This document shows positions 1 to 10,893 of a stretch of 64,000 nucleotides of DNA, piece after piece; within the stretch, counting starts at the first letter, position 1, and the number at the start of each line of letters is the position of its first letter. Origin of the DNA: Heliocidaris erythrogramma. Its lineage: Eukaryota; Echinodermata; Echinoidea; Camarodonta; Echinometridae. Location of the stretch: positions 59,910,085-59,974,084 of the forward strand of contig CM046863.1 of assembly GCA_025617745.1 (NCBI GenBank), read 5' to 3'. The notes beneath the pieces are model-generated. The model saw only the letters and a list, made by a program, of their open reading frames with translations, ran no database searches and was not told the origin of the DNA. The position numbers and the translations under genes were made by a program.

Positions 1-155
1 CATTGCTGGAATACTCCCCAGGGAGCGGAGAATGTGCATACATTGTGTGTGGCCATGCCAGAATCCGATGACCGGGGTGATATTTTTTCTGTAAAGCGCT
101 TAGAGACATCACCGATGTATTAGGCGCTATATAAGAACGGAATATTATTATTATT
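1..155 (+). mobile_element. SINE 3' end (left-truncated by the window)
   Basis: The sequence carries AAAGCGCTTAGAGACATC, then GCGCTATATAAGAACGGAAT and a run of ATT trinucleotides. This is the usual 3' end of tRNA-derived SINEs in marine deuterostomes. The tRNA-like head would lie before the window. The family is inferred from the tail only. Confidence 0.55.
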
Positions 156-159
156 ATTT

Positions 160-1255
160 GGGTCCAGTAAAGATGATTGTTTTGTTTGCAAAAACGGTGG
201 GAGCTCGGGGGACGGAGTTGGAAATGGTTTGTCTGTCTAGTTGGGTAGGAATGTACAGCATAAATGTTGGGTTGAAAAATAGGGGAGCAATCATCCGGTA
301 AATTACTTTTCGAAAGTTTGTATATATAAATATTCCAAGATTCCAAGAAAGTACTACAAGTCAGATATATCAAGGATATTACAGTTATAGAAAAGTTCAT
401 ATGTTTGTGCACGAAATCCAATATTCTGTACAATTCTTACAACCCATTTTTAGCCAAGAGGGTTATGGAGCTATTTCACCATACAAGGACAATAGTTAAG
501 ATATCAGGCAAGATTAAGACAGAATAGAACTTGTTCATTACACCTGAGTTACATGACAACAGTTTACATAAACAATAAATTTGAACTTTCCACGTAAGTT
601 TCCTGTTTATATAAATACCCAAAAATCTGATAGACTCAACTAGGAAAATAATTGATTGTTTATTTGTATATGACCTGATAAGGATGATATAAAATTACAA
701 ATAGCAAGAAATTTGTTTCATTTATGATGAGCGACAATTTGTTTGTCTTTAATCCAGTCAAAAGCGCAATTTAATTCAGTGGTTACAATGGTCAGAAGTG
801 TAACAGGGTTATGGTGAGAGCAAAAAATATTGGAGTCATCGGCAAAGAGACGAGACTGCAGATGAGTTTCGGAGATCGTTAGTGTACATAATATAAACAG
901 GAGCAGGCCTAACAGAGAGCCTTGAGGGATACCACAAGTAATTGACTGAAGGGTCGATTCAAACCATTCTTGTTTCCTATCACTAAGGTAGTTCCTGAAC
1001 CACTCCAGGGCCTTCCCCTATATACCATAGTGAGATAACTTATACAACAATATAAGATTTATAGTATCGACGGCCTTGGAGAATATTAGAATCCCGTGCG
1101 TGAATAGTTAAGACCCGGAGAGGACATGTTTATTATCTAAAAACGTATATAAAGTGTCCAGCATCAACATTTTTCTAGATTTTGAGAAGCTTGTTAGGAG
1201 TGATAAAGGGCTGTAATTACCTTGAATTGGCATTCTCAATGTACTCTCAACCACT
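160..1255 (-). pseudogene. CR1/L2-like LINE reverse transcriptase fragment
   Basis: Read on the minus strand, this stretch encodes reverse-transcriptase motifs in broken frames. In order from about 1,250 down to 160 they are a SLLTSFSK-like segment, a fingers/palm segment with ALEWFRNYLSDRKQ, the ITCGIPQGSLLG motif, the catalytic box LFADDSN, and the thumb-end motif around FWNTLKNELVD. Several stops and frameshifts make it a pseudogene. The C-terminal part lies at the left, abutting the SINE tail. It meets an oppositely oriented LINE fragment near 1,255. The whole composite recurs in direct orientation at 18.13-19.81 kb. Clade (CR1/L2/Rex1) is inferred from the motifs. Confidence 0.75.
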
Positions 1256-1905
1256 GAAAAAAGTAATTAATTATCAAGGCTTAGCTATAATGATTTATGC
1301 AGACGATATGCAGATAGATGTATTGCTTTGTTAAGCATTCATGTATTGAATCCTCACTATCGTCTGTGCAAAGATGACTTCATGACGTTAAAACTTGGTC
1401 TCACAACAACTTCTTACTCTTGAATGGAAAGAAAGCACAGATTATTCATGTATCCTCCGGGTTTCGTCAAACTGAATGTCCTCCGATATTACTTGAAAGC
1501 CTTGTTTTACAACGATTAGAAACTGTTGGAAATCTAGGTGTTGTATGTGACAAACGTTTATTACTGACTGATTAAGTACGATTTGCCATGCAGCCGCCTT
1601 CTCCTTATATAAAATAGGACAAAGTAGGCGTTACTTAGAGGAGAAACTAACAGAAAGACTAGTTCATAGCCTCGTAATGTGTCATATCGATATTTGTAAT
1701 ACTCCTCTCAACAATGTACCTGAAACTCAGCTAAACCAAATTCAAAGAATTCAAAATGCTGCTGCACGGCTTGTTACGCGGTCCCGTTCAAGTAAATCTA
1801 CCTCAGTCTCTTATTTGAAGAAACTAGACTGGTTACCTGTTCGTGCTAGAATCGTGTATAAGATCATTGTCTTAACCCCGGGGGGTTATGTCTCATTGAG
1901 GTCTA
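1256..1905 (+). pseudogene. LINE reverse transcriptase C-terminal fragment
   Basis: On the plus strand a degraded frame shows the catalytic IYADDMQI near 1,290, then, after a break, the connection-domain pattern CHIDICNTPLNN, NQIQRIQNAAARLVTR and LDWLPVRARIVYKI (1,677-1,890). These are typical of CR1/L2-type LINEs in marine invertebrates. The frame is broken by stops and at least one frameshift. This is a different LINE from its left neighbour, which runs the other way. Confidence 0.75.
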
Positions 1906-2235
1906 CACGGCATCCGCGTCCATGACTTTCTGAAAGCACCCTAAACGAGGATTTCGGTCGAGAGGTTTCTGATACCTTATTCAGGGAAACCTGCCAAAAT
2001 GTCTGAAGTTTATATCCTTAACAGGGATTTGTTTTAGATTTTGCATAGTATTGTACACCCAGTATTCTAGGATTGGATCTTCTTGGCCTTTTTTGGCCAA
2101 AAAGGAAGAATTAAATACAAATATTTACTTTCGAACACATTACAGAATTACGTTTTCATTGAAAGAATAGGAAAGAACTTCAGTCTTTGGATTCATGAAA
2201 TAATATCCACAGGAAGATTTTCAGATGAGCTGCTC
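1906..2235. other. No gene seen
   Basis: This is AT-rich sequence after the LINE fragment, possibly the decayed LINE 3' UTR. It includes a small palindrome, TTGGCCTTTTTTGGCCAA, near 2,085. No coding signal is visible. Confidence 0.4.
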
Positions 2236-2860
2236 CTGACCGGCTCCTGACTGCTCCTGCACAATTTCCTATCCTTTTCGAGGATCTTTTAACACCACTT
2301 CTAGTGAATTTGATAACCTTTTTGGAATTGGTTTTAAAAAATACCCTTCATAACGGAATTCACTTCATTTCCGACAACCCGTTCACTGTCAGTTAAAGGG
2401 ATACCCAACCGCAGATTGTGGACGTTTATATGCCGCGAGAGGGCACCGTGATCATTACCTGATCATGCCGTTGCCCCGTGTGGCGCAAACTTCGCACAGG
2501 CTAGTCGCTGCGCAACATGCACGCTCCGCCTGAGCTCGAGCTCTCGTGCGAGATTCGGTCAGCTTCGTGCAGTCCGAAATATAATCCCAGTAGTCCAACG
2601 GATGCGTTCGACGCACAAACTTTGTGTACAAGTGAACGGGGCTTACGCAATCCTGACTTTCCCCACGGCCGCCTGGTGGCGTATCCCTTTAAGTCTACAG
2701 CATCAATACATTCATTCTTTTCATCAAGATAAAGTTTACAAGCTTTCAATAACGTATGTACCTTTTTTAACTAGCATGCACTAGCATCTTACCATTTCTC
2801 TATTCATTTCATACGCATGGTATAACAGGGAATTACAATCAATATCTTTCATCTGTGACC
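2236..2860 (-). pseudogene. LINE C-terminal fragment, copy 1, with MITE inside
   Basis: The minus strand encodes pieces such as ACKLYLDEKNECIDAVDL and, beyond the inserted MITE, SERVVGNEVNSVMKG. The same LINE is better preserved at 24.11-25.06 kb, where the frame continues into an FRISCTILAIETGRHR segment typical of some LINE C-termini. This copy holds a 292-bp insertion (2,397-2,688) that the other copy lacks, and lacks the 273-bp insertion the other copy carries at 24,687. Confidence 0.6.
2397..2688. mobile_element. MITE with TTAA target duplication
   Basis: The ends AGGGATAC and GTATCCCT are inverted, and TTAA flanks both sides (2,393-2,396 and 2,689-2,692). The homologous LINE segment near 24,615 runs through without the insert (TTAG there), so it serves as an empty site. 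TTAA duplications are typical of piggyBac-type elements; the family call is inference. Confidence 0.8.
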
Positions 2861-2868
2861 AACTATCT

Positions 2869-3262
2869 ATAGTTTTTCCCGGTCACTTAAATTCGTTTTT
2901 CGTCCATTCAAATTAACCCAGAAGTTGCTCTTGGACGAATTCGGTAATTCAAATTAAGATTCCAAGCATTCAAATACAACATTAGCAAAACAATTCTACT
3001 TACTGTATGTCCATTCAGTTTGCAAATGCTTTTTAAAAATTATCATTATTTTTTTTTTTTTATATCCGCGCATTACTTGAATGCACTGATCTCAAAACGT
3101 TCACAAATGTTCAAACTAAATTGGGTTGAATGATGTAGAATATCAATGCTTAGATTCTTAATTTGAATTATGGAATTCGTCCGAGAACGACAATTGTGTT
3201 AATTTAAAGCATGGAATATGAATTTGAGTGACCAAATTATCTAATTGACCAGAAAAAGCTAT
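2869..3262. mobile_element. Foldback/MITE element with long inverted arms
   Basis: The left arm contains TATAGTTTTTCCCGGTCA, GGACGAATTC and TTCAAATTAAG. The right arm carries their reverse complements: CTTAATTTGAA, GAATTCGTCC and TGACCAGAAAAAGCTATA. The arms are about 130-150 bp and diverged, with an AT-rich loop. No coding sequence is present. Confidence 0.55.
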
Positions 3263-3309
3263 AATTGTGTGGGGGTGCAGTATGGGGGCTATATGATTTA
3301 CCTATCAGT

Positions 3310-3835
3310 TTGATATCTACAGAGGGTACACCGTCGCTTGGTCTACCACCGCTTGGTCTAATTACCAGTTCGTCGAACTCCAAGTGGTCTAACTTCATTT
3401 TGTCTACAACCAGTTTGTCTACTTACCATTTCGTCTAATTTCCATTTGGCCTAATAACCAATTCGTCTAACACCCAGTTTGGCTAACCCCATTTAGTCTA
3501 AAACCCATTAGGGCTAATTTTCACTTCGGCTAATTTTCACTTCGTCTAATTCCGAATAGTCTAACCGTCATTTTGTCTACAAGCCACATAGTCTAATATC
3601 TATTTGGGCTACACCTACTTTGGCTAATACCATATGGTCTACCTATCATTTGGTCCAATTCCATTTAGTCTAATAACCAGTTGGGCTACTTATCATTTAG
3701 TCTAACTGTCATATGGTCTAATGACCATTTGGCCTAATATCCAATTCGTCTAATAACCAGTTAGGCTACTAATCTTTTGGTCTAATATCATATAGACCAT
3801 TTGGTCTAATTACTATTTATTCTTCTGGCCATTTA
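3310..3835 (+). repeat. Degenerate ~17-22 bp minisatellite (GTCTAAT family)
   Basis: About 28 imperfect units follow the pattern (A)CCATTTGGTCTAAT, with variable spacers and endings such as CGTCTAAC, GGGCTACT and GGCCTAAT. The reverse-complement version of the same array lies at 7,290-7,795, so the two form an inverted pair. Confidence 0.8.
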
Positions 3836-3989
3836 GTAGCAAGTTGAGAAAGGAAATTTTAAAACAAATCTACGTAAATGTGCATTAAAAGAGTTATTCA
3901 CCTTGCTGTTGCTTATATCAAGATCAATATCCCTACATTTTATATATTAATTATTTAATTTATTAAAATCAATTATTTAGTATTATTTT

Positions 3990-4555
3990 TTAGTAATCAA
4001 AACATTCATAGGTCCCCTCTTCCTTTCATGACTTAAGTAGAAGAACGGATGCTTCTTCCCTGAGCATCTATAGCGGCAGACTATGCATTCACCTGCTTTC
4101 GGATAATGGACTTGAAAAGTCAGAATGCATGCTGCATATATTATGTTCTGCTCTGTTTGACAAACCCATGAAAATAGATATTTGTTAAGCAAAACCAGAC
4201 AATTTAAAAGTATCATTATAAAGATTTAATTTTTATAATACATGTAAACACCCACTTTATATTTTGCGTCACATATGGGATTTTAGGTAATGAAGAAAAT
4301 CAATTTAGGATTTGGATGCAAAATATCATCCTGACTGGAACATTTCTCAATGGTTCATGTACAACTCCAAATCAGGAAGAAAATGGCAGCCCCCATGTAA
4401 ATGAGTAGGAGACGATACCGGGTGTTGGAATATCTTTATTTATACCCTTTTCTGATATCTTATTAGAAAATGATTTAGGCCAATAAGTAGGAATATATTA
4501 CACCTTCCAATATAAGTAAATTTGTAATCAGGGCTTAATTCTCATTTAAACCATT
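3990..4555 (-). mobile_element. Partial inverted copy of the 9.66-10.57 kb TTAA element
   Basis: Read on the minus strand, 4,555 to about 4,050 matches 9,660-10,170 nearly base for base. Shared segments include CAACACCCGGTATCGTCT, GGCAGCCCCCATG (read opposite) and AAGTCAGAATGCATGC (read opposite). The outer end TTTAAATGAGAATTAAG corresponds to the TTAAAGGAGAATTAAC terminus. The other end is missing, so the copy is truncated. The gap 3,836-3,990 is AT-rich with nothing recognisable. Confidence 0.7.
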
Positions 4556-4782
4556 TTAATCTTCTTTAAGATTTAGCTTTGATATATACTTTTCCATATC
4601 ATAATATGTTTTGATAGCTGTCTAAACTTTTTCAAACCTTGGTAATTGACTTTTACATTTAGCTGAAAATAATTATTTCTTTTTTTACAACGATTGAGAT
4701 ACAGTTAAAAGCGTTATTATGACTTCCATTCAATCCAAACAATTTATTTTGGTGTGTGAGTTTAACTTTTATATTGGTTTTC

Positions 4783-4905
4783 AGGGGCGGATCTAGCTTT
4801 TTTCCAAGGGGGGGGGGGGGGGGGGTTATGGGGGTTTCCCTCCATAATTCCCTGACAAGCAAAACAAAAGTCCACAAGCCGGCGATGTCCGCGAGCCGCG
4901 TAGCG
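4783..4905. mobile_element. Fragment of GGGGCGGATC-type MITE with a poly-G run
   Basis: The terminus CAGGGGCGGATCTAG is followed by a run of about 18 G (from 4,809), then a TCCCTCCATAATTC segment that recurs at 55,050 and 57,335 in the same element family. Only one terminus is clear. The segment 4,556-4,782 to its left is AT-rich and unassigned. Confidence 0.5.
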
Positions 4906-4964
4906 GCGAGCCGATTGTTTTAGCTATTTTGAATCCCCGTAAGTGATGTTTTCCTGGCATAGAT

Positions 4965-5315
4965 CGGGGTCATCCCTATAGCTAGAAGGTCCGATAGTTA
5001 GCGGGTCCGTTAGACCGACACCCAATAGATAGAAGGTTCGATAGACCGAATGTGCGAGAGGGTCCAGTAGACAGAAGGTTCTATAGACCGAATCGGCAGG
5101 AGGGTCCGATAGTCCGAAGGTTCTATAGATCGAATGACCAACGGGTCCGATAGTCAGAAGGTCCGATAGATAGAAGGTTCGATAGACCGAATGTACGAGA
5201 GGGTCCAATAGACAGAAGGTTCTATAGACCGAATTTGCAAAAGGGACCGATAGTCCGAAGGTTCAGTAGGGGTCCGATAGTTAGAAGGTCCGATAGACCG
5301 ACAATAAATACGTTA
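4965..5315 (-). repeat. Degenerate minisatellite (GTCCGATAG family)
   Basis: Units of about 17-21 bp with alternating endings are present: GGTCCGATAG, TTAGAAGGTCCGATAG, GGTTCTATAGACCGAAT. The reverse-complement array is at 6,716-7,005 and includes the same order of variant units at several points. Together with the GTCTAAT arrays this makes two nested inverted array pairs. Confidence 0.8.
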
Positions 5316-6715
5316 AAGGTTAAAATAGTGGATAAAATGATAAAAGTGGGTAAAAAATAAGTGGTTAAAATAAGTTGCGGCGTTCCAACCAAAGAAAAAG
5401 CAAAAAAGAAAGAGTTTGAAAAGGAAAGAAGAAAAGAAAAGAAATGAAAAGAAGAGAAAAGAAAAGAAATCGGAAAGGAAAGAGAAGAAAGCAAAAATTC
5501 AAAAACTTCGCTCACTAGCATTATTAGGGTTATTTTCCAATGCCCATTATAGGCCTATTTTCACTATTGATATTAATTAGTTATTAATATAATCGCCATA
5601 TTTATGTATATAAACCAATGCCAATTATATTAATAAGTCATATTCTTATGGTTATTTGGTTTGCATCTTGAATCTCTAGCTAATGTTATGCTATTTTTCT
5701 AATCAAAAAATGTTAGCAACATAACTGAAAAGAATCGAGCGGCAAATTGACCTAAAGGCGCTAAAGAGATGAATTTTCAGAAATAATGGCCTGTGACCAA
5801 TAGTTTCTTCCCAATATGAGAACGGAAGATGCCGATAACATGTTACACAGATTGTGAGAACGGAATAACAATACGATAGAACCTATTCGCAGGATACAAA
5901 ATTCTTCTTTTTTTTTTCTCTCTCTCTCTCTCGTTCGCTCGCTTTGCTCGCTCATACAATCAAGAAACTAGGCCTAGATTGTTTATTGCAGCAAGCACCT
6001 CTTATCGTCCTGCAGCAACAAGAAGCCCGAATATCATAATATTCGGGCAGTGAGGTATCCGACTATTCTCGAATTCCCCCACCCCCCCCCCCCACCAAAA
6101 AAAAAATGGTATAATTTACCCGACAGAGTCCACAGACTAAAATTTGCCACAAGGTAGTAGTATGGATGTAGTCGGTGAACATTCCAAAAAGTTTAAAAGT
6201 TGACATCATAGTTGGTAGGAAAATATCATCTGACAACCCTAAAAAAAAATGGAAACGCCCCCCTCCCAAGAAGGTGGTAGGGCCTAATTGAAACAATTTC
6301 AGTTTTATCAGGCAGGATTTTTTGTTGTCAGAATCTTATCTTTTGTTACATTTAATGAAAATTCAACTATGAAGTTGGCCCCCATAAGATTTCTTTGTTT
6401 AAAAAATAACACTTGTGTTTGAAGGGGACGCCCTTTCCTCAGCTTGCTCCAGTAGAAAAAAATGCTTCGGGGCTTTAGTGTGCACCATATAATTAGATTT
6501 CCATGTTTCAAACAATGGTCAGAGTTCCCCAATGCCAATACATCGGTTTAGTGGCAAACTTAACCCGGGGGGGGGGGGGGGGTGGGCTTACAGACCTAGT
6601 GCATCGGTTTATTACAATACACATAGAAAAAGATAAGGCATTACCCTTTTCCTTTTATGAGATAAAACTATTAAAAACATATTGTATTCACTTATTTTAC
6701 CGTTTTTACGTTATT
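5316..6715. other. No gene seen; purine tract and simple repeats between the inner arrays
   Basis: The stretch 5,390-5,510 is almost pure purine (AAGAAAAG-like). A (TC)n run lies at 5,918-5,932, a poly-C run near 6,075 and a poly-G run at 6,568-6,582. A short hairpin, AATATCATAATATT, sits near 6,031. Open frames here cross low-complexity sequence and look non-coding. Confidence 0.5.
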
Positions 6716-7005
6716 GTCGGTCTATCGGACCTTCTAACTATCGGACCCCGACTGAACCTTCGGACTATCGGACCATTTTGCCGATTCGGTCTATAGAACC
6801 TTCTGTCTATCGGACCTTCTGACTATCGGACCCCGTTGGACATTCGATCTATAGAACCTTCGGACTATCGGACCCTCCGCCGATTCGGTCTATAGAACCG
6901 TCTGTCTATTGGACCCTCTCGTACATTCGGTCTATCGAACCTTCTACCTATTGGGTGTCGGTCTATCGGACCCGCTAACTATCGGACCTTCTAGCTATAG
7001 GGCTG
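6716..7005 (+). repeat. Degenerate minisatellite, inverted partner of 4,965-5,315
   Basis: Units such as GGTCTATCGGACCTTCTAAC, CTATCGGACC and TTCGGTCTATAGAACCTTCT are reverse complements of the 5-kb array units. The stretch 7,006-7,289 after it is unassigned, apart from a poly-C run near 7,207. Confidence 0.8.
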
Positions 7006-7289
7006 TAACCCATAGATCTACTAACGCAATGGAGACCATAAAAAGCAGTCCTGTGATATAGGAACATACTGTGTGGGTCTGGACATATTATGATGGCGTT
7101 TTTCTATGCACATTAAATTTTTACTTATACATATTTTACATATTACAGATATCGGTATTTTTTTAAAAATTCAGTTCAGGAAAGAGTCGAGTCAGGACAG
7201 CTAGCACCCCCCCCCCCGGCCCCAGGCCCTTTCAAAAAGCTCTGGCCACAATTAACCTGTCTAGGGATGGCCAACAAAATGACGCATAG

Positions 7290-7795
7290 TGTTGTTGGTA
7301 GGTGCGTAGACGAAAAGGGAATAGCCCAACAGGCAATTAGCCTTAGTGATAATTAGACAAAGTGATGTTTAGACAAATTGGCATTTAGACCAACTGACAA
7401 TTAGACTAAATGGGAAATGGACTAAATGAAAGTTAGACCAACTGCACATTAGACCATATAAATGCCATGTAGACCCAATGGATACTAGACCAAGTGGATT
7501 TTAGACAAAATGCATGTGGACCAACTAGTTTTAGACTGTCTGGGAATTAGACAAACTGACATTAGACGAACTGGTAGTAGACCAAGTGACAACAAAATAA
7601 AGTAGACGAAATGGTAATTAGACCAAATGATAATTAGACCAAGTGATAATTAGCCCAAGTGGCGATTAGACCTTCTGGTTATTAGACCAAGTGCAAATTA
7701 GACCAAATGAAGAGTGGACTAAAAGGGTTTAGCCCGAATGAAGGTAGCCCATCTGGAAATTAGACCAAGTGGTTTTAGCCCAATCGTGCATAAAC
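7290..7795 (-). repeat. Degenerate minisatellite, inverted partner of 3,310-3,835
   Basis: Units such as ATTAGACCAAGTGG, TTAGACAAACTG and GGTAATTAGACCAAATG are the reverse complement of the GTCTAAT array. Copy number and spacing are similar to the partner array. Confidence 0.8.
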
Positions 7796-8690
7796 CCTAC
7801 AGAGCACACATTTTCTGATGACATTTCTTTATTCATCCCTCATCTCTCTCTCTCTCTCTCTTAAAGTAAACGAATAACTGAATAACAGATAAATAACTAA
7901 ACGAACTAATAAGTAAGCAAAGATATAGAGATTTTGAAGAAAAAACAAACAATTAGTAGATATACCTTTTTGGATGCACGTATATAGAGAATATTTTTGG
8001 TTGAATGAATTATTATTAAATTACTATATATTTTAAAAATCTTCATTTAGATGTGTCATGTTTAAATGGCAGTGTAACTGTGGTCCTTTGACTCCTGTCA
8101 CCATTTTTTCTACAGACTCACCCTTCTCTGGGGCAAAATAATTTGTCCAACATATTTACTGGAAACACGTAAATGCAAAATTATAGTGGAAGAAATTTCC
8201 CAAGAGCAAAACACTGGCGGTCACTCATAGTTGTGGAATGGAATGCAGCGAAAGAAATGGACTATGAAATGGCCGTAGCTTCTATACTTCTCTTTTATTC
8301 AATCAAGCTTTCGATCTAAAGATCTTCATCAGGACGACTGTGTAAACAAAATACATAAGTACAATATGATGGCTGAAATAAAAAAATAAATTTTAACTCT
8401 TGATTACTTATAATTTGGTTATCATTAATATTAAAATTAAAATTAAATCGTGATGAACTACTTCTCGTTCTCTACTGCTAAACACATTATTCTAGTTAAA
8501 CTGCTATTACCCGGCACGTATCTGATCATTATTCCAAATATATCTTTATAATAACTATTAGCACCATAATTGCTTATTACATATTTAAAATCAGCATAAA
8601 AGTGTGATAACAATTCATTTATACATTTATATTTGTTCAAACTGAGAGTATAGAGTAATTTTCATTTATACATGTATATGTGTTCAAACT
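7796..8690. other. No gene seen
   Basis: A (TC)n tract lies at 7,843-7,861 and the rest is AT-rich. The segment near 8,310, TCTAAAGATCTTCATCAGG, resembles dispersed repeat sequence. No coding or splice signal stands out. Confidence 0.4.
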
Positions 8691-8691
8691 G

Positions 8692-9575
8692 AGACCATCA
8701 GCCTGCGAAAGACAGAAGTGATGCTTCAGCCTGCACCTGGCTTGATGCGTCCTGAGCCTCAGACTGAGATTGAGGGCACAACAATGAACAACGTGGAGAG
8801 CTTTACATACCTTAGAAGCTGCCTGACTTCAAACTGCAGCATGGACAAAGATGTTTCCAACAGGCTTGCAAAAGCAGGAGGTTCCTTCGGCAGGCTATGG
8901 ACACGTGTGTGGGGTGAACGAGGCATTAGACTTTCCACCAAGTAGGCAGTCTACAAGGCAGTTGTCATCACCTCTCTGCTCTACGGATGTGAGACGTGGA
9001 CGCTGTACAAGAAGCAAGTCCGCACACTCGACCAGTTCCACCTCCGCTGCTTGCAACGAATCATGGGAATTTCCTGTGAGGACAGAGTAGCAAACACTGA
9101 AGTGCTTCACAAAGCCTAAATACCCGGGATCGAAGCTCTCACCATGAAAGCCCAGCGCCGGTGGGTCGGACATGTAGTGCAAATGGACGACACGCGTCTA
9201 CCAAAGATGGTCTTCTTCTCTGAGCTGGCATCTGGAGCAAGAAACCTTGGGAGGCCACTGAAGCGATACAAGGACTGCCTGAAAGCCTCCCTCGAGGCCT
9301 GCGGCATTTCAGCCCTTGGATGGGAATCGCTTGCCTCTGACCGCAGTGCCTGGCGCCCCGCTGTCCACAAGGGTGTTAGGCTGTTCGAGGAAAAGCGCCT
9401 CGTGAGCCTGGACCAGAAGCGACAAGCCCGCAAAGAGTGGATCCCCGACCCTACTTCAGCTGTTGCATGCTCAATATGCGGCCTCGTCTGCGCGTCCGCC
9501 TTTGGGCTCCGCTCCCACCTTCGGCAGGCACTGACGTCATTGTCGATTCCGACAGACTTCCGTTATTATTATATA
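8692..9575 (+). pseudogene. 5'-truncated LINE: RT C-terminus plus zinc finger
   Basis: A single frame reads from SLRKTEVM through TYLRSCLTSNCSMDKDV, LLYGCETWTLYKKQ, FHLRCLQRIMGI, RRWVGHVVQMDDTRLPK and GRPLKRYKDCLKASL to a terminal Cys-x2-Cys finger, CSICGLVCASAFGLRSHLRQ. The pattern is the well-known RT connection region and C-terminal finger of metazoan non-LTR elements. Two stops interrupt the same frame, TAG at 8,943 and TAA at 9,117, with no frameshift, so decay is recent. The N-terminal endonuclease and the RT core are absent. The AT-rich tail begins near 9,565. Confidence 0.85.
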
Positions 9576-9663
9576 TGTATGTATATATTTAATTTCATGA
9601 CTCCAGAAATGCTGAAATACTATGATTATTATCTGAACTAGATCCTGTACTGATATGTCTTAA

Positions 9664-10567
9664 AGGAGAATTAACCCCTGAGTACAAATTTACTTATATT
9701 GAAAGGTGTAGTATATTCCTACTTATTGGCCTAAATCATTTTCCAATAAGATATCAGAAAAGGGTATAATAAAGATATTCCAACACCCGGTATCGTCTAC
9801 TACTCATTTACATGGGGGCTGCCATTTTCTTGCTGATTTGGATTTGTACATGAACCATTGAGAAATGTTCCGGTCAGGAAGATATTTTGAATCCAAGACC
9901 TAAATTGATTTTCTTCATTACCTAAAATCCCATATGTGACGAAAAATATAAAGTGGGTGTTTACATGATTTATAAAAATTAAATCTTTATAATGATACTT
10001 TTAAATTGTCTGGTTTTGCTTAACAAAAATCTATTTTCTTGGGTTTGCCAAACAGAGCAGAGCATAATATATGCAGCATGCATTCTGACTTTTCAAGTCC
10101 CATTATCCGAAAGCAGGTGAATGCATAGTTTGCCGCTATAGATGCTCAGGGAAGAAGCATCCATAAAATTTGAATTAATTTGCTCCGTCCATTGCGTCAC
10201 AGTATCTAGAAAATAGATTTATATTAAGCGAATATCGATTTTCAACAGAAATATATAAGGAAATCTTCAGTTTAAAAATAAATTGACATATCTATTCTAT
10301 ATTTTAAATCTCAAATGGGTTTTTAATTTTGAAAAAGGCAATTGGTCATTTGGATTAAGAAAATCTTCTTGTACACATAAAAAAAATGGCAGCCCCCATG
10401 TATTGCTAGCAGACGATACATATTGCTAGCAGATGATAAATTTTGCTCAGAAAATCTTGATTCGTATCGATCTCGTATATTTTGACGCGAAGCCATATAG
10501 TCTAACAAGTAGGAATAAATAACACCTTTGAACACTATCGTCTTTATTGTTTGAGGTTAATTCTCCT
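9664..10567. mobile_element. 904-bp TTAA-flanked inverted-repeat element next to the DEATH exon
   Basis: The termini AGGAGAATTAACC and GGTTAATTCTCCT are perfect inverted repeats flanked by TTAA at 9,660-9,663 and 10,568-10,571. A partial inverted copy lies at 3,990-4,555. No transposase frame is visible, so it is non-autonomous. Its right end lies about 20 bp before the splice acceptor of the NLR DEATH exon. Confidence 0.8.
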
Positions 10568-10571
10568 TTAA

Positions 10572-10589
10572 TATTTTTTCTCCATAGTA
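10572..10589 (+). promoter_or_regulatory. Splice acceptor before the NLR start codon
   Basis: The pyrimidine tract ATTTTTTCTCCATAG ends at 10,587, giving TAATGG with the start codon at 10,590. This implies an upstream non-coding 5' UTR exon, which I cannot locate. Confidence 0.6.
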
Positions 10590-10893
10590 ATGGCGACACA
10601 GGGAGGTATTGCCGATGATCGTCTTGTTAACCTAGCTGAAGACATCGAGACGGGTGAGCAGATGGAGGCTTTAGGACGAGCTCTAGGATTCAAAACAGCA
10701 GCGATCAATAGATACACAGAGACCAATAGGATAGAAGGACGGGTGACGTGTAAGGGAACACGTGACATGCTGTTTGACTGGAGACAGACAGTGGATCCCT
10801 CCTACCAACATTCCAAGCTGAAACAAGCTCTAGAAGAGGCCAACCTTGTCATGCTGTCTCGGAACCATCTCAAGGACACACCAAAACTACCAG
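10590..10893 (+). CDS. NLR gene, coding exon 1: DEATH domain
   Basis: This exon encodes the N-terminal adaptor-binding domain of an NLR-like immune receptor. Residues about 10-94 form a six-helix DEATH fold by pattern: RLVNLAEDI, MEALGRALGF, INRY, the GTRDMLFDWRQ core with W64, then LKQALEEANLVML. DEATH domains mediate homotypic interactions with signalling adaptors in the cytosol. The start MATQ follows directly on a splice acceptor. The exon is 304 nt and ends ACCAG before GTGGGC, leaving one base of a glycine codon (phase 1). That matches the phase of all four downstream linker exons. The next coding sequence is about 14.6 kb away. The donor is weak but is the only nearby GT with the correct phase. 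DEATH assignment is from pattern, not a search. Confidence 0.85.

Noticed and set aside
5222-5521. Phe/Ser-rich minus-strand frame of 99 codons
   Set aside because: It translates a purine-rich low-complexity tract plus the GTCCGATAG array.
3310-7795. CRISPR-like look of the short repeated arrays
   Set aside because: Units are degenerate, spacers are not unique and of constant length, and the DNA is clearly animal nuclear.
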